Assembly: GCF_023703415.1 (NCBI RefSeq)
Contig: NZ_JAGMTU010000007.1
Coordinates: 1 to 64,000 of the forward strand
Reading direction: 5' to 3'
Source: Microbacterium sp. USTB-Y
Lineage (GTDB): Bacteria; Actinomycetota; Actinomycetes; Actinomycetales; Microbacteriaceae
Length of the DNA stretch: 64,000 nt
Both the position numbers and the translations under genes were made by a program. The notes below the pieces were generated by a model. It was not told the DNA's origin. It saw nothing but the letters and a program-made list of their open reading frames with translations, and searched no databases. Positions 35,211-44,578 of the stretch are shown here, in pieces. Position 1 is the first letter of the stretch; each line of letters opens with the position of its first letter.

Positions 35211-37274
35211 CTACAGCTGGCGGGCCTTCTTCAGCGCCTTCTCGTCGACCGGGGCCTCGCCCGAGGCCTTGAGGTCGGCGTAGTACGCGCGGGCCTCGTC
35301 CTGGCGGATCTGCTCCGCGCCCGAGGCGAGAGGGGCCCGCACGTGCTCGGGCTCGTAGCCGAACGCGTTCACGAGATCGAGGGCGTGCGGACGCAGACGC
35401 GCGCAGAGCCGGTCGATGTAGCGCGAGACCGACGCCGCGCGCTGCGTCGACAGACGCCCGTTGATGAGGTACCAGGCGAGGTGCTTCTCGATGAGCTGCA
35501 GGCCGAACAGGTCGCGCAGCCAGGTGAGCACGGTCTTGCTGTCCTCGTCCTCGATGCGGCCGATCGCGTCCGTGAACGCCTCCCACTGCAGCAGCTCGCC
35601 GTGCGCGCGGGCCGCCTCGATGAGCTCGGCCTGGTTCTCGTTGAACAGCTTCTCGCCGAGCTCCTTGTCCTTGCCCGCGGCGCGCAGCCGGCCCGCGATG
35701 TCGGCGACCATCTGCTGCACCCGGTCGGACAGCAGCTCGTGCTGCTGCTCGGCGCGCAGCCCGTTCTCGACCGAGCGCGCCGTGGATCCGAGATCCGCGA
35801 CCGCCTGCCCGAACTGGCGCAGCCCGGCACCGTGGAACACCCGTCCCGCGGTCTGCTCGACCGCGAACTTCGCGAGAGCCTTGGCGTCGGCGCCCGTGAA
35901 CTGACGCGCGTAGTCGGTGAGCAGCCGCTTGCCGACCAGCTGGAGCAGGATGTTGTTGTCGCCCTCGAACGTCACGTAGATGTCGAGATCCGCCCGCAGG
36001 CCCACGAAACGGTTCTCGAACATGAAGCCGGCGCCGCCGCAGGCCTCGCGGCACTCCTGAAGGGTGTCCAGCGCGTGCCAGGTCGAGAGCGGCTTGAGCG
36101 CCGCCGCGAGCGTCTCCAGATCCTCGCGATCGTCCGGGGTGTCGGTGCGACCGGAGAACACGCCGTCGAACTTCTGCAGGAACTCGTCGTGCGCGAACAG
36201 CTGCGCGTAGGTGGTCGCCAGGCGCGGGAGCAGACGGCGCTGGTGCTTGCCGTAGTCGAGGAGCGTGGTCTCCTCGCCGCTCGCGCCGTTGAACTGGCGG
36301 CGCTGCGTGGCATAGGTGATCGCGATGTACAGGCCGAGGGCCGAGGCCCAGGACGCGGCGCCGTCGAGCGAGACCCGGCCCTGCACCAGGGTGCCGAGCA
36401 TCGTGAAGAAGCGGCGTCCGGGGCTGTCGATCGCGCTCGTGTAGGTGCCGTCGGCCGCGACGTCGCCGTAGCGGTTGAGCAGGTTGGTACGGGGCACGCG
36501 CACGTGGTCGAAGCTCAGCCGGCCGTTGTCGATGCCGTTCAGGCCGCCCTTGAGCCCGTCATCCTCACGGCCGATGCCGGGGAGGTCGACGCCGTCCTCG
36601 CCGCGCAGCGGCACGTAGAAGCAGTGCACGCCGTGGTTCACGCCATCGGTGATGAGCTGGGCGAACACGGTCGCCGCGACGCCGTGCAGCGCCGCGTTGC
36701 CGAGGTACTCCTTGGTCGCCGCGCGGAACGGCGTGTTGATCACGAACTCCTCGGTCGCAGGGTCGTACGTCGCCGTGGTGCCGATCGAGGCGACGTCGGA
36801 GCCGTGCCCGATCTCCGTCATCGCGAAGGCGCCCGGGATCTCCAGGCTCATGATCCCGGGGAGCCACCGGTCGTGGTGCTCCGCAGTGCCGAGCTGCAGC
36901 ACGGCGGATCCGAACAGTCCCCACTGCACGCCCGACTTGATCTGCAGGCTCGGATCGGCGGACACGAGCTCCTCGAACCCGGCGATGTTGCCGCCGTTGT
37001 TCTCCTCGCCGCCGAGCCGCTTCGGGAAGGCGCGGTGCACGGCCTTGTTCTGCACGAGGAGGTGCATCTGGCTCAGCACGCGCTCGCGGTGCTCGTCCTT
37101 GCCGAGCGAGTCGTCGCGCCAGAACGCCGGATCCTTGATCATCTCGCGGGCCTCACGGCGGGTATCGGCCCAGGTGCCGAGCAGCAGGTCTCCGACCGCG
37201 TCGACGTCGATGCGCGTCGCGGTGTCGTCCTGGGTGCTTTTCGCGGTGTTCGTCCGAACGGCGGCGTCGACCAT
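35211..37274 (-). CDS. Acyl-CoA oxidase / long acyl-CoA dehydrogenase family flavoenzyme
   Basis: A 687-residue peroxisomal-type acyl-CoA oxidase homologue, FAD-dependent, catalysing the first step of beta-oxidation. It starts MVDAAVRTNTAKSTQ at 37274 after GAGAGGAT. Blocks include AFAMTEIGHGSDVASIGTTA (FAD/substrate loop), GRVSLDGAASWASALGLYIA, and QECREACGGAGFMFENRF followed by TFEGDNNILLQLVGKRLL, which holds the family acid/base region. The C-terminal extension of about 150 residues beyond ordinary dehydrogenases is typical of ACOX. It stands alone, with a REP element downstream. Confidence 0.9.
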   Translation of the reverse strand: MVDAAVRTNTAKSTQDDTATRIDVDAVGDLLLGTWADTRREAREMIKDPAFWRDDSLGKDEHRERVLSQMHLLVQNKAVHRAFPKRLGGEENNGGNIAGFEELVSADPSLQIKSGVQWGLFGSAVLQLGTAEHHDRWLPGIMSLEIPGAFAMTEIGHGSDVASIGTTATYDPATEEFVINTPFRAATKEYLGNAALHGVAATVFAQLITDGVNHGVHCFYVPLRGEDGVDLPGIGREDDGLKGGLNGIDNGRLSFDHVRVPRTNLLNRYGDVAADGTYTSAIDSPGRRFFTMLGTLVQGRVSLDGAASWASALGLYIAITYATQRRQFNGASGEETTLLDYGKHQRRLLPRLATTYAQLFAHDEFLQKFDGVFSGRTDTPDDREDLETLAAALKPLSTWHALDTLQECREACGGAGFMFENRFVGLRADLDIYVTFEGDNNILLQLVGKRLLTDYARQFTGADAKALAKFAVEQTAGRVFHGAGLRQFGQAVADLGSTARSVENGLRAEQQHELLSDRVQQMVADIAGRLRAAGKDKELGEKLFNENQAELIEAARAHGELLQWEAFTDAIGRIEDEDSKTVLTWLRDLFGLQLIEKHLAWYLINGRLSTQRAASVSRYIDRLCARLRPHALDLVNAFGYEPEHVRAPLASGAEQIRQDEARAYYADLKASGEAPVDEKALKKARQL

Positions 37275-37441
37275 GAGGATCCTCTCGTGAGGTTTCGGGG
37301 ATGTCTTCATGGTAGGTCTGACACAACGTGAGGCGAAGGCCGCTGTGGAGATCCCCCAACGGAGCAGCCGGACGAGGATCCGGGCGGTTGTCGGCTCCCC
37401 ACAGGATCGCGGTGCGGGCGATCCCCGAGCGGCCCGGCGGC

Positions 37442-40132
37442 TCAGCGGATCAGGCGGTAGCCCCGCACCGGGTCGAAGCCGTGGATCTCCCGGGTGTCCA
37501 GCGCGGCCATGAAGTCGAGCACCTCGGCGGTGACGATCTGGCCGGGCACGAGCACGGGGAACCCGGGCGGATACGGCGTCACGAATCCCGCCGAGACGGG
37601 GCGCTCGCCGTGCGCCACCCGCTCGCGCAGCGCCTCCGGGGTCGCGTACTCGATCAGGCCGCGGCGCTGCCCGTCGTAGAACGCCGCCCGCAGATCGCCG
37701 TCCGGGAGCCCGGATCCCGCCGCATACGCCGGCGCGAAAGCACTGAAGTCGGGCAGCGGCGGCATGGCCGGTCCCTCCTCGAGGGGCGGACGCTCCCCCG
37801 AGGCGCGCTCGCGCTCGAACCGCTGCGCCAGCTTGACGAGCACCTCGACGAGGTAGGCGATCGCGCTGCGCGAGGTGCCGATGTTCGTCATGAACAGCAC
37901 CGTGTTGCGACTGGTCTTGTTGACCTGGATGCCGTACTGGTCCATCAGGTGCGTGTGCTTGAAGGTGTCGCCGTCGACGCCCGTGCCGGTGATCTCGATC
38001 GTGACCCGGCTCGGATCGATGACGAACTCGTCCTGCGTCCACGCGCGCCACATCTCGGAGAACCCGTCGCGCAGCGGCATCGGCCGCCGCGTCTGCCGGT
38101 ACTGCTGCGGGATGAGGTCGCGCGCGGTGAGCACCCGGAAGGTGCGCCGCAGCAGCGGATGCCGCGCCACCGACTGGGCGAGGCTGGTCGCCAGGTCGAG
38201 CTGGCGCTGCACGAGCTCGTACCCTTCGAGCTCGACCTGACGCCGGCCCAGATCGAGCGAGGCCAGGATCTGGTAGTTCGGCGATGTCGAGGTGTGCGTC
38301 ATGAACGCCTCGTGGAAGGCATACTCGGCCTCCAGCGCCCAGTCCTGGTCGTAGACGTGGATCATGGATCCCTGCCGCAGCGCGGTGAGGGTCTTGTGCG
38401 TCGACTGCGTGGCGTACACCCGGATGCGCGCGTCCGGCGGCGGGATCAGCTGCTCGCTCCTCCACGCGTCGTCGTCGCGGGGGTCCCCCGTCGCCGGATC
38501 GATCAGACGCTCCCGCTGCGCCCGATACGCGGCCGCGTGCCCGGCGGAGCGCAGCGTCTCCTCGAGGCGCTTCGCCGCCGCCATCGCGGTGCGCTGGCGG
38601 GTGATCGGATGGAAGGCGGCGAACGCGAACCACGCCTCGTCCCAGAGGAACACCAGGTCGGGCTTGATCGCGAGGCACTCGGCCATCACCCGGGCCGGGT
38701 CGTAGACGATGCCGTCGAACGTGCAGTTGGTCAGCGTGATCAGGTGCACCTCGTGCAGCCGCCCCGCGGCGCGGTAGTCGAGCAGGACCTGCTTGATCCG
38801 GTCGATCGGCACGGCCCCGTAGAAGGCGAAGTCGTTCAGCGGGTAGGCCTCGAGGTAGGCCGTCCTGCCGCCGGTGAGCATGAGCGCGTGGTGGTGCGAC
38901 TTGTGGCAGTTGCGGTCCACGAGCACCACGTCGTCCGGCTCGACGAGGGCCTGATGGACGATCTTGTTCGCCGTCGAGGTGCCGTTCGTGACGAGGAAGG
39001 TGCGCTGCGCGCCGAACGCGCGCGCGGCCAGATCCTGCGCCTTCTTGATGGCCCCGGTCGGCGCGAGCAGCGAGTCGAGCCCGCCCGAGGTCGCCGAGGT
39101 CTCGGCCAGCAGGAGGTTCATGCCGTAGAAGTCGGCGAGATCCCGGATCCACTTCGAGCTGACGACCGAGCCGCCACGGCCCACCGGCAGCGCGTGGAAG
39201 ACCCCGACCGGGCGGCGGGCGTGGTTCTGGATGGCCGCGAAGAACGGCGCGTCGTAGAGGTGCGAGACCCGGCGCAGCAGCGACAGGTGCAGCTCGAGCT
39301 GGTCCTCGCGGCGGAACACGCGGCGGAACCGGTGCGTGAGCGCGCCCGCCAGATCCTCGATGTGGGCGCCCGCGACGAGGTACAGATCCACCTCGGGACG
39401 GAGCGCGTGCAGGGTGTCGGCGAGGCGGAGCACCCGCTGCACCGACGGGATCGAGCTGCGCGCCGCGGCGGGGGCTGCCGCGGCCTGCGCGTGGGCGAGG
39501 TCGACCGTCGCGTGCAGGTCGGGGCTGAGCGGCTGGCGCGTGCGGTCGCTGAACCCCGGCCGCACGATGCAGGCGAGGATGCCGGGGTTCGTGAGCAGCG
39601 CCGCGATCGCGTCGTCGGCCGAGGGCACGATCACCAGGTCGTAGATGAAGTCGTCGGCGTCGCTGCGCAGCCGCCGCATCTCGGCATGGGCTCCGTCGCG
39701 GTCGGCCTCGGTGGTCTCGTCGATCAGCAGCACCTCGAACCGCGTCCGCGGATCGTGGTCGTCCTGCTGCTCGGCCAGCTCGATCTCGTCGGCGGTCGGC
39801 TCCGTCGCACCCGGCACCGAGGTGCGGCGCAGGCGGTGCACGACCCGGCCGATGCGATCGAGGGCGCCCGCCGGGTCGCCCTGCTCGATGAGCTCGCCGA
39901 TGCGGCGCACGTAGCGTTGTCCGAAACCCGCCCAGTACAGCTCGATCGTCTCGAGCGCCCGCAGGTTGCGCCGGATCTCCTCGGCGTTCGCGACGGCGTC
40001 GCGGGCTTCGCCCTCGAGGGCGAGGCGCTTCACCGCGAACCGCAGGAACTCCCAGGCGTCGGCACGCAGCCGCCACGTGCTGACCGGCATCCCCGGACCG
40101 GGCTCCCGCTGCTTGTCGGCGATGCGGATCAT
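37442..40132 (-). CDS. Orn/Lys/Arg decarboxylase (PLP fold III-type, inducible family)
   Basis: An 896-residue enzyme. ATG at 40132 lies 8 nt after AAGGGGG, preferred over ATG at 40156. After an N-terminal helical and response-regulator-like wing (about 1-290), the PLP core contains TNGTSTANKIVHQAL, HKSHHHALMLTGG, FLWDEAWFAFAAFHP and the PLP lysine in ATQSTHKTLTALRQGSMIHV. The C-terminal domain (ITGTGVDGDTFKHTHLMDQYGI) matches the family. It should decarboxylate lysine, ornithine or arginine to a polyamine or diamine; which one cannot be told from sequence alone. No antiporter gene is adjacent, so acid resistance is not specifically indicated. Confidence 0.88.
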   Translation of the reverse strand: MIRIADKQREPGPGMPVSTWRLRADAWEFLRFAVKRLALEGEARDAVANAEEIRRNLRALETIELYWAGFGQRYVRRIGELIEQGDPAGALDRIGRVVHRLRRTSVPGATEPTADEIELAEQQDDHDPRTRFEVLLIDETTEADRDGAHAEMRRLRSDADDFIYDLVIVPSADDAIAALLTNPGILACIVRPGFSDRTRQPLSPDLHATVDLAHAQAAAAPAAARSSIPSVQRVLRLADTLHALRPEVDLYLVAGAHIEDLAGALTHRFRRVFRREDQLELHLSLLRRVSHLYDAPFFAAIQNHARRPVGVFHALPVGRGGSVVSSKWIRDLADFYGMNLLLAETSATSGGLDSLLAPTGAIKKAQDLAARAFGAQRTFLVTNGTSTANKIVHQALVEPDDVVLVDRNCHKSHHHALMLTGGRTAYLEAYPLNDFAFYGAVPIDRIKQVLLDYRAAGRLHEVHLITLTNCTFDGIVYDPARVMAECLAIKPDLVFLWDEAWFAFAAFHPITRQRTAMAAAKRLEETLRSAGHAAAYRAQRERLIDPATGDPRDDDAWRSEQLIPPPDARIRVYATQSTHKTLTALRQGSMIHVYDQDWALEAEYAFHEAFMTHTSTSPNYQILASLDLGRRQVELEGYELVQRQLDLATSLAQSVARHPLLRRTFRVLTARDLIPQQYRQTRRPMPLRDGFSEMWRAWTQDEFVIDPSRVTIEITGTGVDGDTFKHTHLMDQYGIQVNKTSRNTVLFMTNIGTSRSAIAYLVEVLVKLAQRFERERASGERPPLEEGPAMPPLPDFSAFAPAYAAGSGLPDGDLRAAFYDGQRRGLIEYATPEALRERVAHGERPVSAGFVTPYPPGFPVLVPGQIVTAEVLDFMAALDTREIHGFDPVRGYRLIR

Positions 40133-40342
40133 CGGCGGCACCCCCTTGTGCTGCACCGCCGGGCCGGACGATCGGGCTCGGGGTGGACCCCTATGGTGTC
40201 ACTGTCGCGCACGCCCTCGCGAGTGTGTTTCACCGAGGTGACGACAGGAGGTCCCCTCGGGCGCGGGCCCGACCTCCTCGCCGCGGGCGCACGGCCGATT
40301 GTTGCCGCGGTGAGTCCCGAAGGCCCTCGCCGCCGGGCGGGG

Positions 40343-42388
40343 TCATCCCTCGGCCGCGATGACCTCGAGCACGGCCTCGCCGTACGCCTCGCGCTTCTTC
40401 TCGCCGATGCCGCTGATGCCCACCAGGTCGGACGCCTGCGCCGGGCGATGCTCGGCCAGGGCGCGCAGGGTCGCATCGCCGAACACGACGTACGCCGGCA
40501 CGCCCTGTGCGCGCGCGGTCTGCGCACGCCAGGCCCGCAGCGCCTCGAACAGCCCCCGATCTGCCTCGGCGAGCGCCTCGGCCGCGTTCCTCTTGGCGGA
40601 GCGCCCTCCCCCGGCCGAACCCGCGCGGGAGACGACATCGTGGCGCAGCTTCACCGGGGTCGTCCCGGCGAGCACGCCGCCGCTCGCCTCGCTCACGGCG
40701 AGGGTGCCGTATTCGCCCTGCGCCTGCATGAGTCCCTGGGCGAGCAGCTGCCGCACGACCGAGCGCCACTGCGCGTCGGTGAGGTCGGATCCGATCCCGT
40801 AGGTCGCGAGCTCGTCGTGCCGGAACTTGCGGATCTTCTCCGTCGATGCGCCGCGGAGGATGTCGATGAGGTGCCCCGCCCCGAAGGACTGGCGGCGCTC
40901 GCGCTGCAGCCGGACGATCGTGGAGAGGAGCTTCTGCGCGGGGATCAGCCCGTCCCAGCTGTCCGGAGGGGTGAGGCAGGTGTCGCAGTTGCCGCACGGC
41001 TCCGCCGCCTGGCCGAAGTAGCCGAGCAGGTTCTGCCGACGGCAGTCGACCGTCTCGCAGAGCGCGAGCATCGCGTCGAGGTGCTGGTTCTGCCGCTGCT
41101 TGGTCGCGCGGTCGCCCTCGCCCTGCTGGATGAAGCGGCGCTGCTGCACCACGTCGCCGAGGCCGTACGCCATCCACGCGACCGAGGGCTCGCCGTCGCG
41201 GCCCGCGCGACCGGTCTCCTGGTAGTACCCCTCGACCGACTTCGGCAGATCGACGTGCGCCACGAAGCGCACGTCCGGCTTGTCGATGCCCATCCCGAAG
41301 GCGATCGTGGCGACCACGATCACGCCGTCCTCGCGCAGGAACCGCGACTGGTGCGCCGCGCGCGTACCCGCGTCGAGCCCCGCGTGGTACGGGATCGCGT
41401 CGAGCCCCTGCGCGCTGAGGTACTCGGCCGTCTGCTCGACCGAGGAGCGGCTGAGCGCGTAGACGATGCCGGCGGATCCCTCGGGCTGGCTCCGGATGAA
41501 GGAGACGAGCTGCTTGCGGACGTCGACCTTGGGGTCGATCCGGTACTGGATGTTGGGCCGGTCGAAGCTCGCGACGAAGTGCTTCGCCTGCGGCAGGTGC
41601 AGCCGCTCGGTGATCTCGCGATGCGTCTCGCGCGTCGCGGTCGCCGTGAGCGCGATGCGGGGGACGCCGGGGAAGCGCTCGGCCAGGCCCCCGAGCGCGA
41701 GGTAGTCGGGGCGGAAGTCGTGACCCCACTGCGACACGCAGTGCGCCTCGTCGATCGCGATGACGCTGAGGGATCCGCGCTGCAGGAGCCCCAGGGTCTG
41801 CGCGTTCGAGAGCCGCTCGGGGGCGACGTAGAGGAGGTCGACCTCGCCGGCGAGGTACGCCCGCTCGACCTCGGCGCGCTCGGCCGCCGTCTGCGTGGAG
41901 TTCAGGTACTCGGCGCGCACGCCGTTGGCGCGCAGGGCGTCGACCTGATCGTGCATGAGCGCGATGAGCGGGCTGACGACGAGACCGGTGCCCTCGCGGA
42001 CGAGCGCGGGGATCTGGTAGCAGAGGCTCTTGCCGCCTCCGGTCGGCATGAGCACGACCGCGTCGCCGCCGGCGACCACCTGGTCGATGATCGCGGCCTG
42101 GTCGCCGCGGAACGCGTCGTAACCGTAGACCGTGGCGAGCGCGGCGAGCGGCGTGGGGAACCGGCTGGGCGCGGGAGCCGCCGGCGCCGGAGGCTCCCGA
42201 AGGGCGGCGGGAACCGGGAAGCTGCTCTGCGGGACCGCCCCCGGGGATCCCGCCCACTCGCCCTCCTCGGGCGGGGGCGCAGCCTCCCACGGCTCATCCG
42301 CGTAGGGCAGGTCGGCGTACGGGTCGTCGAGCGGCGCGTCGGACCACGGCAGATCCGCATAGGGGTCTCGCGGATCGTTCTGGGGCAT
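40343..42388 (-). CDS. recQ: ATP-dependent DNA helicase RecQ
   Basis: A 681-residue 3'-5' helicase. After a Pro/Asp-rich N-terminal extension (about 1-70) the SF2 motifs appear in order: motif 0/[21 protein letters not shown] and [17 protein letters not shown], motif [18 protein letters not shown], motif III LTATAT, motif [15 protein letters not shown]. The zinc-binding RQC region ([20 protein letters not shown]) and a C-terminal HRDC domain (about 600-675) are complete. It functions in recombinational repair and fork rescue. Confidence 0.95.
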   Translation of the reverse strand: MPQNDPRDPYADLPWSDAPLDDPYADLPYADEPWEAAPPPEEGEWAGSPGAVPQSSFPVPAALREPPAPAAPAPSRFPTPLAALATVYGYDAFRGDQAAIIDQVVAGGDAVVLMPTGGGKSLCYQIPALVREGTGLVVSPLIALMHDQVDALRANGVRAEYLNSTQTAAERAEVERAYLAGEVDLLYVAPERLSNAQTLGLLQRGSLSVIAIDEAHCVSQWGHDFRPDYLALGGLAERFPGVPRIALTATATRETHREITERLHLPQAKHFVASFDRPNIQYRIDPKVDVRKQLVSFIRSQPEGSAGIVYALSRSSVEQTAEYLSAQGLDAIPYHAGLDAGTRAAHQSRFLREDGVIVVATIAFGMGIDKPDVRFVAHVDLPKSVEGYYQETGRAGRDGEPSVAWMAYGLGDVVQQRRFIQQGEGDRATKQRQNQHLDAMLALCETVDCRRQNLLGYFGQAAEPCGNCDTCLTPPDSWDGLIPAQKLLSTIVRLQRERRQSFGAGHLIDILRGASTEKIRKFRHDELATYGIGSDLTDAQWRSVVRQLLAQGLMQAQGEYGTLAVSEASGGVLAGTTPVKLRHDVVSRAGSAGGGRSAKRNAAEALAEADRGLFEALRAWRAQTARAQGVPAYVVFGDATLRALAEHRPAQASDLVGISGIGEKKREAYGEAVLEVIAAEG

Positions 42389-42454
42389 GCCTCCAGCGTA
42401 ACGAGGCGGGCCGACGCCCGAGGCCGTTGTCCACAGGGCGCCTCGCCCATCCTG

Positions 42455-42526
42455 ATTCAGGCTGGAGGGCGCAGAAGCGGACGGAACCGGGGACTTTCCG
42501 TCCTTCCGCCGCGGACCAGCCTGAAT
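42455..42526. repeat. Long inverted repeat upstream of recQ
   Basis: ATTCAGGCTGG (42455-42465) pairs exactly with CCAGCCTGAAT (42516-42526). The interior also pairs (GGACGGAA with TTTCCGTCC near 42478-42503), giving a roughly 72-nt hairpin in the 242-nt divergent gap between recQ and the acetyltransferase gene. It could be a REP/MITE-like unit or a structured RNA. A TAGGTT -10-like box near 42592 probably serves the downstream gene. Confidence 0.5.
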
Positions 42527-42630
42527 TGTGCGAGCGCCCCCGGGGGCACGGAGCCGGGTTCGTCCCGGCCCCGGCGCCTCCGTCCGGGCGTAGGTTGGAC
42601 GCGAACCGCCGCCATCGACGAAGGAGCGTC

Positions 42631-42945
42631 ATGCCCGAGACCGCCGTGACCCTGAACGAGGCAGAGTCCCGCTATGAGATCACCAGCGACGGCGAGCTCG
42701 CCGGGTTCGCCGAGTTCCAGCGCCGCCCCGGGATGATCCTGTTCACCCACACCGAGGTGGATCCGGCGTTCCAGGGGCAGGGTCTCGCGTCGAAGCTCGC
42801 CGCGGAGGCGCTCACCGACGCGGCCGCCACCGGCGACACGATCGTGCCGTACTGCCCGTACATCAACAAGTACCTGCGCACGCACGAGGTGCCGGGCGCC
42901 ACGGTGCGCTTCCCCGCCGAGCCGTCCGCCGAGGACCCGGCATGA
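42631..42945 (+). CDS. Small GNAT-like N-acetyltransferase (YjdJ/Acetyltransf_CG type)
   Basis: A 104-residue protein with ATG at 42631 preceded by GAAGGAG. It has the short GNAT core of this family: a beta-strand ILFTHTEVDPAFQGQGLASK with the acetyl-CoA loop Q-G-Q-G, and a conserved Cys in IVPYCPYINKYLRTH. Substrates of the family are unknown (a human homologue is GATD-like/NATD1). The stop overlaps the pirin gene by 4 nt, so the two are co-translated. Confidence 0.85.
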   Translation: MPETAVTLNEAESRYEITSDGELAGFAEFQRRPGMILFTHTEVDPAFQGQGLASKLAAEALTDAAATGDTIVPYCPYINKYLRTHEVPGATVRFPAEPSAEDPA

Positions 42946-43883
42946 GCCTGCACGGCCCCCGCGCCGCGCTGCTCGAGGCGCGCGAGGTGCCCCTCGGCGG
43001 CGTGCGGGCGATGAACGTGCTGCGGGTGCTGCCGAGCAAGGATGTGCCGACCATCGGCGCCTGGTGCTTCCTCGACCGCTTCGGCCCGGCCGAGGTGCGC
43101 ATGCGCGTCGAGCCGCATCCGCACATCGGCCTGCAGACGGTGACCTGGCCGCTGGTCGGCGAGATCCGGCACCGCGACACGATCGACAGCGACGTGGTCC
43201 TGCGCCGCGGGCAGCTGAACCTGATGACCGCCGGGAACGGCATCGCCCACTCCGAGTACTCGGTGGGCGAGGAGGCGGGGCCGCTCGACGCCCTGCAGCT
43301 CTGGGTGGTGCTGCCGGACGGCGCCGCGACCGGGACTCCCGGGTTCGAGCAGCATCTGTCCCTGCCGGGGCTCGCACTGCGCGCGGAGAGCGGATCCGAC
43401 GCCGAGGTCACCGTGGTCATGGGCTCCTATGCCGGTGTCTCCTCCCCGGCGACCGCCCACACGCCCATCGTCGGCGCGGAGATCCGCGTGGCACCCGGCA
43501 CGACCGTCGCGCTGCCCTTCGACCCGGCCTGGGAGCACGGACTGCTGCTCGTCACGGGTGACGCCCGCGTCTCGGGAGCCGAGCTCGCGGAGACCGCGCT
43601 CGACGTCGACGACGTGCTGTTCCTCGGCGACTCCCGCGCCTCCGTCACCGTGACGAGCGAGGGCGGCGCGCTGCTCTTCGTCCTCGGAGGCGAGCCCTTC
43701 GAGCAGGATCTCGTGATGTGGTGGAACTTCGCCGCCCGCAGTCACGAGGAGATCGCGCAGGCGCGCGAGGACTGGGAGGCCGGATCCGACCGGTTCGGCC
43801 ACGTCGTCGGGCACGGCGACGAGCGGATCCCCGCACCGCCGATCCCACCGGTGCGTCTCATGCCGCGACGCCGGCGGATCTGA
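42942..43883 (+). CDS. Pirin-family cupin protein
   Basis: A 313-residue bicupin. The N-terminal cupin holds the metal-site pattern EPHPHIGLQTVTWPLVGEIRH with later TAGNGIAHSEYS, giving three His and one Glu as in metal-binding pirins. The C-terminal cupin is degenerate, and the end is basic (LMPRRRRI). Some pirins act as quercetinases and others as redox-sensitive regulators; nothing here distinguishes these. It is translationally coupled to the upstream acetyltransferase (ATGA). Confidence 0.9.
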   Translation: MSLHGPRAALLEAREVPLGGVRAMNVLRVLPSKDVPTIGAWCFLDRFGPAEVRMRVEPHPHIGLQTVTWPLVGEIRHRDTIDSDVVLRRGQLNLMTAGNGIAHSEYSVGEEAGPLDALQLWVVLPDGAATGTPGFEQHLSLPGLALRAESGSDAEVTVVMGSYAGVSSPATAHTPIVGAEIRVAPGTTVALPFDPAWEHGLLLVTGDARVSGAELAETALDVDDVLFLGDSRASVTVTSEGGALLFVLGGEPFEQDLVMWWNFAARSHEEIAQAREDWEAGSDRFGHVVGHGDERIPAPPIPPVRLMPRRRRI

Positions 43884-43946
43884 GCCCTCCGGGACGGGTG
43901 CGACCCGGGGCCGGTTTCTCCCGGCCGCGCTGTCCGACGCCGCCGG

Positions 43947-43958
43947 TACGCTGGACGG
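43947..43958 (+). promoter_or_regulatory. Leaderless promoter -10 box
   Basis: TACGCT at 43947-43952 stands exactly 6 nt before the GTG at 43959, the same geometry as at 26513, 56560 and 59556. Confidence 0.55.
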
Positions 43959-44504
43959 GTGCCCGCCGCCCGCTCCCCGCTGCCCACGCGGATCCTGCTC
44001 GTCTGCGCCGCCATCGGGGTCGCCACGGGACTCCTCGGCGCGGCGGCCGGGTGGGTCACGATCCCCGTGATCGCGGGCGCGCCCTTCGCCTACGGGCTGG
44101 TGCTGGGCTCGCATGTGCTGCCGGGCATCATCGCGCAGGAGGTGCTGCGCCGACCCCTGGTCGCGCTGCTCACCCACGTGCTCGCCGCGCTGGTGGCGAG
44201 CGCCTTCAATCCGATCTGGTTCCCGCGCTTCCTCGGCACCGCCCTGCTGTTCGGCCTCATCCAGGAGGGCGTCGCGGCCCTCACGCGGTACCGCGCCTGG
44301 GGTGCGTGGCGGTTCTTCGTCTCTGCCGCGATCATCGGCGTGATCATCGCGGTCGTGGTGTTCTTCGCCGTCGACCTGGACAAACTGCCCCTCTGGGCGC
44401 GGATCATCTACCTCCCCCTGGCGGTGCTCGGCCCGATCGCCTGGACCGCGATCGGGCTGCGGATCGGGATCTCGCTGCGCCGCGCCGGCGTCGCCCCGCA
44501 CTGA
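43959..44504 (+). CDS. ECF transporter S component (YkoE-like)
   Basis: A 181-residue integral membrane protein with five to six spans (about 10-30, 35-55, 66-85, 89-110, 120-140, 150-172). The pattern LGSHVLPGIIAQEVLRRPLVALLTHVLAALVASAF resembles the YkoE group of substrate-binding ECF components. It is followed after 74 nt by the fused ATPase/T protein, so it should confer substrate specificity. YkoE itself handles thiamine or hydroxymethylpyrimidine, but no thiamine riboswitch is present. The iron box before the next gene and the siderophore-interacting protein instead suggest an iron-related ligand. Confidence 0.8.
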   Translation: MPAARSPLPTRILLVCAAIGVATGLLGAAAGWVTIPVIAGAPFAYGLVLGSHVLPGIIAQEVLRRPLVALLTHVLAALVASAFNPIWFPRFLGTALLFGLIQEGVAALTRYRAWGAWRFFVSAAIIGVIIAVVVFFAVDLDKLPLWARIIYLPLAVLGPIAWTAIGLRIGISLRRAGVAPH

Positions 44505-44536
44505 GCGCATCCGATCGTCTGCGACGCCTGCGTCGC

Positions 44537-44555
44537 CTAGGTTAGGCTTGCCTAA
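44537..44555 (+). promoter_or_regulatory. IdeR/DtxR iron box
   Basis: CTAGGTTAGGCTTGCCTAA matches the 19-bp DtxR/IdeR consensus TTAGGTTAGGCTAACCTAA at 16 positions and contains the perfect palindrome TTAGGCTTGCCTAA. It lies 24 nt upstream of the fused ECF gene, so that gene and the siderophore-interacting protein should be repressed by iron-loaded DtxR-type regulator. Confidence 0.85.
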
Positions 44556-44578
44556 GCAAGCTTCCCGATCGGAGCCCC

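Noticed and set aside
37275..37441. Small gene between acyl-CoA oxidase and the decarboxylase
   Set aside because: Short frames here have no RBS or conserved look; the gap most likely holds the oxidase promoter.
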